A stretch of 28,564 bases of DNA from positions 1-28,564 of the IMG/VR virus record IMGVR_UViG_3300020202_000466. One strand, given 5' to 3'. The position numbers and the translations under genes are program-made. Shown here one piece after another: positions 6,396-12,371 of this stretch. The notes beneath the pieces are model-generated. The model did not search any database and was not told where the DNA came from. It saw only the letters and a list, made by a program, of their open reading frames with translations. The first letter of the stretch is position 1. The number at the start of each line of letters is the position of its first letter. Source of the stretch: a virus.

Positions 6396-6580
6396 CAGGA
6401 GTCCGTCCTCGGCGGCACCGGAGGATGCGCCCGGTGCGCCTTGGTGGTCCGCGCCCGCCCGCAAATCTCACAAACAGGCCGCGTCTGGTAGGCGTACGGC
6501 GGCCCGAAGGGGCTCACGCCTTTGGCGTCCGACAGGATGCGGTCGAACTTCTTTTGCTGGAGGGCCGAGCGGGACTTCAT
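6395..6580 (-). CDS. Small basic CxxC protein, 61 aa
   Basis: ATG at 6580 (ATGA). A basic N-terminal helix (KSRSALQQKKFDRILSDAKG) is followed by VCEICGRARTTKAHRAH. CEIC with the downstream histidines could form a zinc site, similar to the start of an HNH fold but without the catalytic second half. Confidence 0.55.
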   Translation of the reverse strand: MKSRSALQQKKFDRILSDAKGVSPFGPPYAYQTRPVCEICGRARTTKAHRAHPPVPPRTDS

Positions 6581-6939
6581 CGGGCGCTCGCGTCGCTCGC
6601 GGGCGCTTCGCGCCACGGGCAGTCTTCACCGCACGGCCCCACCTTCGGGATCTCCGAGTTCTTCGCCATGGTGGTCATCGAGCGCGACAACGACGCCGTG
6701 AGGGCCGCCAGCCGCGCCTCGCCCTCCTGCGGGTCCAGCGTGTTCAGTTGCTCGGCCAGCCCGAGCATTTCGCGGCGCAGTCGCTCGACTTCGCCCTCCT
6801 GCGTCTTCAACTGGCCGCCGAGCCTCTGTATCCAGCCGCGCGCGTAGCGGTAGTCGTCGCGGCTCCATCGCCGCTTCGGCAGATGCGCCAGCGCGTGCAT
6901 GCGCGGGTCAGGCCACCGCTCGTCATCGGCGCGCGACAT
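6577..6939 (-). CDS. Coiled-coil protein, 120 aa
   Basis: ATG at 6939, a 17-nt overlap with the upstream gene. The N-terminus has WSRDDYRYARGWIQRLGGQL. Residues 45-95 are a long charged coiled coil with heptad leucines (VERLRREMLGLAEQLNTL). The end has GPCGEDCPWRE, a CxxxC turn. Function unknown. Confidence 0.6.
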   Translation of the reverse strand: MSRADDERWPDPRMHALAHLPKRRWSRDDYRYARGWIQRLGGQLKTQEGEVERLRREMLGLAEQLNTLDPQEGEARLAALTASLSRSMTTMAKNSEIPKVGPCGEDCPWREAPASDASAR

Positions 6940-7822
6940 AGATCCTCGTCGTCTCGGGCTTCAGCGGTTTGTCACCCGGCCCCTTGATGTACGAGTCGAT
7001 GAACACAGGCCGGTGAGTGCCGCTCGCCGGGAACCACTGATTGCGCCAGTGCCCGCCGACGAGCCATTGCCAGTTCCACTCGCGACCCCCCACCGCCGCG
7101 CCCGCCTGTTCGCGTGCCTGCTGCAACCGGCGCAGCGTGATCGCGTGGACGAACGGCGGCGGCGTCATCCCGTCACGCTCGGCGCGGCGTCGGGTCACGC
7201 GATCCGTCGCGTGCTGAACCGTGACCGCGAGCCGCTGGGCCATGAGGTGCAGTGCCGCGTACACCCAGCGGATCTCGTGCATCTGGTCGGCGTCGCGGCC
7301 CTCGATGTAGTGGCCGCCCGTTGACGTGCGCGCGGCGTCCTCAAACTCGCGAATGCGCTCCCCGAGCACGTCGCCGTCACGCAGCAGGAAGCACGACCAC
7401 GGCGCGAACCCCTCGGAGCCCGGCACGTAGTCGCTCGATCGCTGGAACGCGGTCACCTGAATCTGTCCGGCAGCCGTCTCGCGCCAGCCCACGGCGTGGA
7501 TGCGGATCTCGCCGCGGTGCGTGTCCTGCTGATAGACGCGCGGCATGAGGAACGGCGTCTCAAGCCACATCCACCCGCTCGGCGCATGGAGCCACGCCGC
7601 CTCGTAGGGCAGATCGTCGGGGATCGTGGCGCGAGCGTGCTCCACGAGGCCGCAGAACTGCGGCTCCATGTAGAACGTGTCGCCGCGCTCCAGAGCGGCG
7701 CGGAACGCCGGCAAGAGTTTCGGCCCAGACGTCTCGACCAACAGGCGCTCGCCCGGACCCGCCAGCCATTTCAGCCAGCGCATCCGCATCTCGATCGCCG
7801 TCGCGTGCCGGTAACTGGTCAT
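6923..7822 (-). CDS. Conserved phage protein, HWRNQW C-terminus, 299 aa
   Basis: ATG at 7822 overlaps the previous stop (ATGA), which rejects the longer in-frame start at 7924. A helical N-terminus (EMRMRWLKWLAGPGERLL) and a mixed middle rich in Trp lead to a well-formed C-terminal block, WQWLVGGHWRNQWFPASG, then FIDSYIKGPGDKPL and IYVARR. This C-terminal block recurs in proteins of actinobacterial phages and mobile elements, function unknown. It is the largest unknown of the early operon. The basic segment RVTRRRAERDG near 225-235 may be a linker. Confidence 0.75.
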   Translation of the reverse strand: MTSYRHATAIEMRMRWLKWLAGPGERLLVETSGPKLLPAFRAALERGDTFYMEPQFCGLVEHARATIPDDLPYEAAWLHAPSGWMWLETPFLMPRVYQQDTHRGEIRIHAVGWRETAAGQIQVTAFQRSSDYVPGSEGFAPWSCFLLRDGDVLGERIREFEDAARTSTGGHYIEGRDADQMHEIRWVYAALHLMAQRLAVTVQHATDRVTRRRAERDGMTPPPFVHAITLRRLQQAREQAGAAVGGREWNWQWLVGGHWRNQWFPASGTHRPVFIDSYIKGPGDKPLKPETTRIYVARR

Positions 7823-7932
7823 GCCTGCGCCTCTCGGAGCGCAGCGACGCCCGCACATTTCGGACACCGCCCCCCGCACCCCATCCCCGCCGGCATCCGC
7901 TGACAGAGAGAACAGGGCAGCCACGCGAACAC
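7819..7932 (-). CDS. Small zinc-ribbon protein, 37 aa
   Basis: Two knuckles, CSLC and CGGRCPKC, give a compact four-to-five-Cys zinc ribbon, with an ATGA overlap onto the 299-aa gene. I use GTG at 7932 because the frame is open to an ATG at 8070 only by running through the cloverleaf-like repeat. The longer 83-aa form overlapping the integrase stop cannot be excluded. Confidence 0.5.
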   Translation of the reverse strand: MFAWLPCSLCQRMPAGMGCGGRCPKCAGVAALREAQA

Positions 7933-7947
7933 GCGGCGGGGTGCCGC

Positions 7948-8025
7948 ATTACTCTGCCGAACTATGCTGGCAGGGGTCTCCCCGTGCTCCGTAAGCGCGC
8001 GATTTCGTGCGCACGGCTGAGTAAT
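7948..8025. repeat. 78-bp cloverleaf-like inverted repeat; attP candidate
   Basis: ATTACTCTGCCG (7948-7959) and CGGCTGAGTAAT (8014-8025) are 12-bp inverted repeats with one mismatch. Inside are three arms: TGCC/GGCA (7955-7958 with 7969-7972), GGGG/CCCC (7973-7976 with 7980-7983) and GCGCGC/GTGCGC (7995-8000 with 8007-8012). The arm spacings do not fit a tRNA. Its position directly 3' of the integrase is where attP often lies. Confidence 0.5.
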
Positions 8026-8056
8026 CCTCTTCCCTTGCCGCTCCCGGAGCGCGCCG

Positions 8057-9145
8057 CTAGTGCCCGTCATCCCTCACCTTTTCTTCTTCCCCGGCTCTCA
8101 ATTGCTCTGTCCGGGGTTCGTTACCCTGCGTTGCAGTGAAGTCGTTGCCGAGGTACCGATCGAGGCCGACGTGCTGCTGCTGGCGGGCGGCGTGGAGTTC
8201 GTCGGGGACGATGTGGTCGTACGCCTGAATCGAGGTCGGATTGGCGTGCCCCATCATCCGCGAGCGCAGCAGCGGGTCGATCCCGCCACGACGACGGACA
8301 ATCTCCATCGTGTGGCGCAGCGTGTGCGCCCCGACGCGGAAGCGGTCGATGCCGGCCCGCTTCGCGATCGCCGTCGCCAGGTGCGTCAGGCTGGAGGTCG
8401 TCATCGCTTCCCCGCGGCTGTTCGTGAGCAACGGCTGGTCGGGATGGATACGACCTTCGTTGACCATCGTCTTGTGCAGCATCTCGACGACTTCGGCCGA
8501 CACCGGAATGTCGAGCTTGCGGCGATTGCGACCCCGCCCCTTGACGACGACGGACAGGTAGTAGAGCCCGTTGACGTCGTGGAGATCCCCGACCTTCGCG
8601 CGCGTCAGTTCCAGCGACCGCAGGCCGGTGTCCACGAGCAGGGCGCGGGCGTTGCGCTGCCACGGCTCGGACAACTCGACGGCGAGGAACGCCGCCAGTT
8701 CCTTCGGGTAGAGGTATTTCCGCTCCCGCTTGACGGCCTGCGGCCATTCAAAGGCCGCCGTCGGGTTGGTCGCCATGTACGGCTTTCGCGTCTTGGGGTT
8801 CTTGTGCTGCATCCCGTACTTCGCCAGCGTGGACAGGGCGGCGAGCTTCGTGATGATGACGTTGACGCTCACGCCGAGTTTCGCCAGCTCTTCGGCGAAC
8901 CCGAGGCAGGTGTCCTCGTTGAAGCTGCGGACTTCATCGCGGAGCCCCGCCGTCTTCGTCACGTAGTCCACGAACTGGCGCCACGTGCGCTCGTACGAGC
9001 GGATCGTCAGGGGCGAGTAGTCCTTGTAGGTGAGCAGATGGGTGCTGCACGCGTGGTACAGGTCGGTAATCATGGCGTCGGGGGCCTCCAGGCCGTACGG
9101 GATGCGAACCCGCGGCATGGTACCCCCCGCCGTCACGATGCTCAC
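8057..9145 (-). CDS. int: Tyrosine site-specific recombinase (integrase)
   Basis: A 362-aa phage integrase that recombines attP with a host attB through a 3'-phosphotyrosyl link. The N-terminal core-binding domain covers about residues 30-125 (SPLTIRSYERTWRQFVDYV). The catalytic domain follows, with Arg in DTGLRSLEL, Lys in VVKGRGRNRRK, the HxxR box HTLRH, GH in MMGHANP, and the nucleophile Tyr in SIQAYDHI, nine residues after that His. All five core residues are present. A charged tail beyond the Tyr is long. GTG at 9145 gives a GTGA overlap with the 37-aa gene; an ATG at 9118 is another possible start. It lies within the early operon, downstream of the Cro-like gene. Confidence 0.93.
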   Translation of the reverse strand: MSIVTAGGTMPRVRIPYGLEAPDAMITDLYHACSTHLLTYKDYSPLTIRSYERTWRQFVDYVTKTAGLRDEVRSFNEDTCLGFAEELAKLGVSVNVIITKLAALSTLAKYGMQHKNPKTRKPYMATNPTAAFEWPQAVKRERKYLYPKELAAFLAVELSEPWQRNARALLVDTGLRSLELTRAKVGDLHDVNGLYYLSVVVKGRGRNRRKLDIPVSAEVVEMLHKTMVNEGRIHPDQPLLTNSRGEAMTTSSLTHLATAIAKRAGIDRFRVGAHTLRHTMEIVRRRGGIDPLLRSRMMGHANPTSIQAYDHIVPDELHAARQQQHVGLDRYLGNDFTATQGNEPRTEQLRAGEEEKVRDDGH

Positions 9146-9255
9146 CGGCACGCCCTCACCCGCTCCGTGATGGCGTCCAGCAGGTCTGGCGAGCCGGCAC
9201 AGAGCGCGATCAACATGAGCAGGCCGATGTAGAACACCGCTTCGCCAAGGCTCAC
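9142..9255 (-). CDS. Single-TM small protein, 37 aa
   Basis: GTG at 9255 (GTGA). A hydrophobic helix (AVFYIGLLMLIALCAG) is followed by a polar amphipathic tail ending RVRACR. Its stop overlaps the integrase start (GTGA). The junction sequence TGCCGGTGAGC is the same at its start and end. Function unknown. Confidence 0.5.
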   Translation of the reverse strand: MSLGEAVFYIGLLMLIALCAGSPDLLDAITERVRACR

Positions 9256-9356
9256 CGGCACGCCCCGCACGCCTCGTGCGCCAGCGATTTGCCGATCCTC
9301 GCCAGCACCACGAGGGTCAGCGTGGCCCCCAAAAATACGTAGCCAAGCGACTTCAT
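9252..9356 (-). CDS. Single-TM small protein, 34 aa
   Basis: ATG at 9356. One membrane helix (LGYVFLGATLTLVVLARIG) and a short tail HEACGACR containing CxxC. It is co-translated with the 37-aa TM protein and integrase. The pair could be small membrane effectors; this is inference only. Confidence 0.5.
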   Translation of the reverse strand: MKSLGYVFLGATLTLVVLARIGKSLAHEACGACR

Positions 9357-9369
9357 GGCGTCCGAGACG

Positions 9370-9389
9370 GACGTTTCGCCTTCGGCGAG
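9370..9389. repeat. 20-bp hairpin repeat, copy 2
   Basis: Identical to 4850-4869; here it lies in the 34-bp gap between genes. Next to it, GTCCGAGACGGAC is a further 5-bp stem with a 3-nt loop. Confidence 0.65.
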
Positions 9390-9390
9390 A

Positions 9391-9924
9391 TCACGCCCCA
9401 TCCCTCGGCGCCTTGACGCTGAACTCCTCGGCCGTGTTCGTCACCACCAGCGACGGCGCGTAGCCGACGCCGACGAACCGCTCGGCGTTCTCACGACGCC
9501 AGCCGCCCTCTCCGCGCTGCTGGTCCCAGAAGTCGCCGTGGTTCATGAGGTAGTCGATCAGCTCGTCCCTCGTGGCGAAGACCGGCGAGACCGGCGTGCC
9601 TTCGCTGACCGTCTCGTACATCTGGAAGTGCGTCGCCTGCTCGGGCGTCCACGCGTCGGCGCGGTACGAGTCCTTGTCCGGCGGACGTCCGTGCCAGTCC
9701 CAGAAGTAGCGCTCGTAGTATTTGGACCTCTCCGCCTTCGTCCGCTCGCCGGCCTTGTCGGCTTCCCACGCCAGCAGCCCGTCGAGCCATTCGCGGGCGG
9801 CGCTGTCGTAGTCCTGGTCGAACAGCGGGCGGTAGCAGACCGGCCGACACGTCGTGTTGTGCGGGCACCGCTCGTGCGTCGGGTGCTGCCAGTTCGCTGG
9901 TACACGTCGGATCTCACGCCCCAT
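9391..9924 (-). CDS. Conserved phage protein of unknown function, 177 aa
   Basis: ATG at 9924 has a good GGAGG site upstream on the minus strand. It opens MGREIRRVPANWQHP, then CPHNTTCRPVCYRPLFD, a Trp-rich acidic region (EWLDGLLAWEADKAG), and ATRDELIDYLMNHGDFWDQQ. The opening and the 'YRPLFD..YD.AA.EW' run resemble a family found in many phages without known role. The C-terminal third (SLVVTNTAEEFSVKAPRDG) looks beta-rich. Confidence 0.75.
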   Translation of the reverse strand: MGREIRRVPANWQHPTHERCPHNTTCRPVCYRPLFDQDYDSAAREWLDGLLAWEADKAGERTKAERSKYYERYFWDWHGRPPDKDSYRADAWTPEQATHFQMYETVSEGTPVSPVFATRDELIDYLMNHGDFWDQQRGEGGWRRENAERFVGVGYAPSLVVTNTAEEFSVKAPRDGA

Positions 9925-10135
9925 CGGCCTTGCCCTCCTTGCGAACGTGATTCACCGCCACCCACCGCGCGGAGCGCGCCCGCCAGAGGGGCTTTCTCAC
10001 ATCGAGTCGTTTCCAGAGGTCGTACGACGACACGCGTTCGACATTGGGCGTCGCCAGAGGCGACGAACGGCGGGGGCTTTTTCCGCGCTGACCGCCAATG
10101 TCTGCCGCCCCGTCAGCCAATGTCTGCCGCGTCAT
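9914..10135 (-). CDS. Small basic hypothetical protein, 73 aa
   Basis: ATG at 10135 (ATGA overlap). The N-terminus is encoded by a 15-bp DNA repeat read in two frames (RQTLAD, then AADIGG), followed by a basic, Ser/Pro linker and a helical region SSYDLWKRLDVRKPLWRARS. A strong hairpin (CGTCGCC/GGCGACG, 3-nt loop) lies near 10049-10065. Function unknown. Confidence 0.55.
   Translation of the reverse strand: MTRQTLADGAADIGGQRGKSPRRSSPLATPNVERVSSYDLWKRLDVRKPLWRARSARWVAVNHVRKEGKADGA
10094..10130. repeat. Two 15-bp direct repeats
   Basis: GCCAATGTCTGCCGC occurs exactly at 10094-10108 and 10116-10130, a 22-bp period. Because 22 is not a multiple of 3 the two copies are read in different frames, so the constraint is on DNA rather than protein. 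Confidence 0.7.
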
Positions 10136-10344
10136 CCGCCTGTCGCCTCGCTCAGTAAGTTCGCTTCGCGTACCTTCCTTCCGATGGACGCGCACCGCCG
10201 GAAGTACCGCGAGGTTTCCTCCCCAGCCCGGCGCGCTGCCGCCTGCCACTCGGCCATCTCCGTCGCCGTCAGCCGCACCGTCACGCGCTCGTCGCGCGAT
10301 TCCATCGGGACGTGCGCCAGCGGCTTGCGGGATGGGTCGGGCAT
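10132..10344 (-). CDS. Ribbon-helix-helix DNA-binding protein, 70 aa
   Basis: ATG at 10344 (TGATG overlap with the Cro-like gene). The segment DERVTVRLTATEMAEWQAAA, then RRAGEETSRYFRRCA, has the beta-strand, helix, helix order of CopG/Arc/MobC-type ribbon-helix-helix proteins. The strand RVTVRLT would contact the major groove as a dimer. Its place right after the Cro-like gene suggests an early regulator. Confidence 0.65.
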   Translation of the reverse strand: MPDPSRKPLAHVPMESRDERVTVRLTATEMAEWQAAARRAGEETSRYFRRCASIGRKVREANLLSEATGG

Positions 10345-10595
10345 CAGGAGGCGCGCTCGCGGTCCACCAACACCCGCCGCTTGAGGCGCGTCAGCGCGCG
10401 CCGCGCTTTCCGCTCGCAGGGCTCCGATGTAATGACGCCCCGGAGCCAGCGCGAGAACACGGACTCGTCGATCTTGGCGCGGCGGGCGAACTCGTTTTGA
10501 CTGATCCGCAGCGTCGCCCGGAGGACGGGGAGCCACTTGCGCAGGTCGTCCCGAATCGCTAGTGTCTCGTTCGTGTCGTGAACCATTGCAGTCAT
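10344..10595 (-). CDS. Cro-like HTH regulator, 83 aa
   Basis: Small HTH protein; the helix-turn-helix is at about residues 30-55 (RISQNEFARRAKIDESVFSR). A basic C-terminus with many Arg follows. It is first in the early (lytic-direction) operon and divergent from the plus-strand repressor, the position of Cro. ATG at 10595 lies almost at the predicted transcription start, so its mRNA may be leaderless; the ATG three codons later (10586) is another candidate. Confidence 0.75.
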   Translation of the reverse strand: MTAMVHDTNETLAIRDDLRKWLPVLRATLRISQNEFARRAKIDESVFSRWLRGVITSEPCERKARRALTRLKRRVLVDRERAS

Positions 10596-10599
10596 GACG

Positions 10600-10629
10600 C
10601 TTATACAGTTTTCTGTGGGTGCTTGTCAA
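10600..10629 (-). promoter_or_regulatory. Sigma70-type early promoter
   Basis: Read on the minus strand, TTGACA (10629-10624) is followed after 18 bp by TATAAG (10605-10600), matching consensus at 6/6 and 5/6. Predicted start is near 10593, within the Cro-like start codon. The -35 lies inside the palindrome GCTTGTCAAGC (10621-10631), which also gives TTGTCA on the plus strand. Confidence 0.7.
10605..10616. promoter_or_regulatory. Putative operator O1
   Basis: ACAGTTTTCTGT is a perfect 4-4-4 dyad that abuts and overlaps the -10 box of the early promoter, so a bound repressor would block it. A near copy lies at 10640-10651. Confidence 0.6.
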
Positions 10630-10639
10630 GCCTCTAGAC

Positions 10640-10651
10640 ACAGTTTTTTGT
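10640..10651. promoter_or_regulatory. Putative operator O2
   Basis: ACAGTTTTTTGT matches O1 at 11 of 12 positions and sits 35 bp away, inside a wider ACACA/TGTGT dyad. It is on the repressor side of the intergenic region. The repressor's own promoter is not clear. Confidence 0.55.
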
Positions 10652-10688
10652 GTGATGACCGCTCTGCCCGGAGGCAGCGTCCGACAAC

Positions 10689-11186
10689 GTGGCGGAAAGA
10701 AAGAAGGTCCCCGATCTCGGCATGCGGTTGCGGGAGACGCGCACACGGTGGGGTGGGACGCAAGCCGAGTTCGCCAAAGCCATCGGCATCCACGAGAACA
10801 ACGTCGGGAAATACGAGTCTGGACAGCAGGACCCCAAGGCGTGGGTGCTGTACCGGATCGCCATGGTGACGGGGGTGTCCCCCAAATATCTGCTCATGGG
10901 CGACGAGCATCACGGCCAGCCGACGGTGCGCGACCAAGTGCAGACGCTATTGCGGTCACTGCGCGCGGAAATGGAGCAGCAGCGGCTCCCCGACGCGGCA
11001 AAGGCGCGCTACGTCGATCTGCTCCGGTTCATCGGGATTCAGATGCGGCGTCTCGTCTTCGACGCGGAGCGCCTACTTCAAGAACTCCGCTCGCACCATC
11101 AGCAGGAGAGGTTCGACAACGACGAATATCGGCGGCGATGGATTGACGACGCGGACGACGACCGACGATCGGAGGGCGAACGATGA
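10689..11186 (+). CDS. XRE-family HTH repressor (CI-like), 165 aa
   Basis: Divergent from the Cro-like gene. The N-terminal XRE domain (about residues 10-70) contains GGTQAEFAKAIGIHENNVGK, then YESGQQDP and a YLLMG end, the standard five-helix layout. The rest is helical and charged, with no LexA-type Ser/Lys protease domain, so RecA-triggered self-cleavage is not expected. GTG at 10689 has GGAGG 14 nt upstream, a rather long spacing. It overlaps the next gene by 4 nt (ATGA). It is likely the lysogeny repressor acting on O1 and O2. Confidence 0.85.
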   Translation: MAERKKVPDLGMRLRETRTRWGGTQAEFAKAIGIHENNVGKYESGQQDPKAWVLYRIAMVTGVSPKYLLMGDEHHGQPTVRDQVQTLLRSLRAEMEQQRLPDAAKARYVDLLRFIGIQMRRLVFDAERLLQELRSHHQQERFDNDEYRRRWIDDADDDRRSEGER

Positions 11187-11656
11187 AGCTCATGCTCGTC
11201 CTGCTGCTGTCCGCAGGCTGTGCCAGCACGCAAGGACGGACGCCCGCCCAAGAGTGGGTCCACAGCACCGTCAAAGCCTGCGAGGATCAGCTCGGTGCCA
11301 AGGTCTGGCTCTCGCACGTCCAGCCCGATGGTCGCTTCACGCTCGGCGGCTGGACCGTGAGCAGCTCGGACATCGTGGGAGGCGGCGCCGCGCTCGGCGT
11401 TGACGTCACCACGCCGGCCGGCCGTATGGCCGTCAATGCCGCGCTGCCGCCCGGGCTGGCGGTTGGCGGCAGCGGCTACCTGCCGAGTCCGGACCAAGTA
11501 GCCGCCGAGCGCGTCGCTCAGTGCGTCCTGCGCCGGCAGTTCAACGAATGCGAGCGGGCGACGGGCTACAAAATCACACCGCGCGCGTTGGTGCGTCCCG
11601 AACCGGCGACGCGGGCATTCAGCGAGTGCCTGCGTACTCGATACGGAACGCGATGA
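11183..11656 (+). CDS. Putative lipoprotein, 157 aa
   Basis: Starts MKLMLVLLLSAGCAS: a very short signal peptide with a lipobox-like SAGC ending at Cys13, suggesting lipid anchoring. The mature part has paired Cys residues (KACED, AQCVLRRQFNECER, SECLR) and a Gly-rich middle (DIVGGGAALGVD). No family recognised. Directly downstream of the repressor (ATGA), it is probably expressed in the lysogen; surface or superinfection-exclusion functions are common for such genes, but this is inference. Confidence 0.7.
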   Translation: MKLMLVLLLSAGCASTQGRTPAQEWVHSTVKACEDQLGAKVWLSHVQPDGRFTLGGWTVSSSDIVGGGAALGVDVTTPAGRMAVNAALPPGLAVGGSGYLPSPDQVAAERVAQCVLRRQFNECERATGYKITPRALVRPEPATRAFSECLRTRYGTR

Positions 11657-11859
11657 GCGTCCCCGCCCTGCTCCTCTGCCTCATCCTGACGGGCTGTGCC
11701 ACTGGCGCCGTCAGGGACGGCGGGGCGACTGCTCCGTCCGCGAAAGCGGACGCCCCCTCATGCTTTGCCGCTGGATGGAAGGGTGAGCGTCCCCCGAATG
11801 ATTCGACCGCGTGCGCGCTCAAGACATGGTTCGGCTGGGTGTTACAGGTCATCCCCTGA
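11653..11859 (+). CDS. Small lipoprotein, 68 aa
   Basis: ATG at 11653 (ATGA). The signal MSVPALLLCLILTGCATG has a canonical lipobox LTGC with Cys15 as the lipidated residue. The mature part is about 54 residues with two more Cys (SCFAAGW, TACALKTW). It is paired with the preceding lipoprotein. Many small phage lipoproteins block receptors or DNA entry of rivals. Confidence 0.7.
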   Translation: MSVPALLLCLILTGCATGAVRDGGATAPSAKADAPSCFAAGWKGERPPNDSTACALKTWFGWVLQVIP

Positions 11860-11881
11860 AGCCGCGGCCCTGACCCCCTAG

Positions 11882-12304
11882 ATGCCCCTGACGCCCGACC
11901 CGAAAGGGCCGACTGTGAGCGTCGCCGTGCTCTGCGAGGCCATCGTGTCCGACACCGACGGGGCGACCAACCTCGTGCGCGTCGTGGAGGAGATCGTCAC
12001 GACGCTGCCGGCGACCGTCTCCCGGGACGCCGCCGTGCTGCTCAACAGCGGTGACCTGCCGGCTGAATGGCCGGTGACGCTCTCGGTTACCGGACCGGAC
12101 GGCTACGCGGTCGCGGACGACTGGTCAACCATCGCCACGCTCTCGACCACGCGCCCGACGACGTGGCTGTTCGTCCCGCGGCTGCCGCTGCGCCTGTCGG
12201 AGCCGGGGATGCACTGGCTGGCCGTAGTGTTAGCGGGTCGCGTCGTGGCACGTCAGCCATTCGTCGTGAGACGTGCATCGGCTGACGCTGGTACACCGCG
12301 ATGA
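11882..12304 (+). CDS. DUF6941-like beta-rich protein, 140 aa
   Basis: ATG at 11882, 22 bp after the small lipoprotein. The pattern VAVLCEAIVSDTDGATNLVR, then TTLPATV and later LRLSEPGMHWLAVVLAGRVV, resembles the DUF6941 family of bacterial and phage beta-sandwich proteins of unknown function. The family call is from memory of its layout, not a search. It is the last clear gene of the plus block and faces the late operon. Confidence 0.7.
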   Translation: MPLTPDPKGPTVSVAVLCEAIVSDTDGATNLVRVVEEIVTTLPATVSRDAAVLLNSGDLPAEWPVTLSVTGPDGYAVADDWSTIATLSTTRPTTWLFVPRLPLRLSEPGMHWLAVVLAGRVVARQPFVVRRASADAGTPR

Positions 12305-12371
12305 TCGACGTCCTGACGGACTCCAGAGCGTCCAGCCCTTGATCGAGGGATCGAATATCGTCGTTGTTCAT
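12087..12371 (-). CDS. Doubtful ORF, 94 aa, overlaps plus gene
   Basis: ATG at 12371 directly follows the stop of the 97-aa gene (TAGATG). The first 35 residues look like protein (NNDDIRSLDQGLDALESVRT), but from 12304 leftwards it runs antisense to the DUF6941-like gene and becomes Arg/Pro/Ala low complexity. It may be a gene that lost its stop, or have no function. Confidence 0.3.
   Translation of the reverse strand: MNNDDIRSLDQGLDALESVRTSIIAVYQRQPMHVSRRMADVPRRDPLTLRPASASPAPTGAAAAAGRTATSSGAWSRAWRWLTSRPRPRSRPVR

Noticed and set aside
7948-8025. tRNA gene
   Set aside because: The closing stem is 7 bp, but there is no 5-bp T-arm with TTC loop nor a 7-nt anticodon loop on either strand.
7819-8070. 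83-aa form of the zinc-ribbon gene
   Set aside because: The added N-terminus has no recognisable fold and runs through the inverted-repeat element; the 37-aa form is preferred but not proven.
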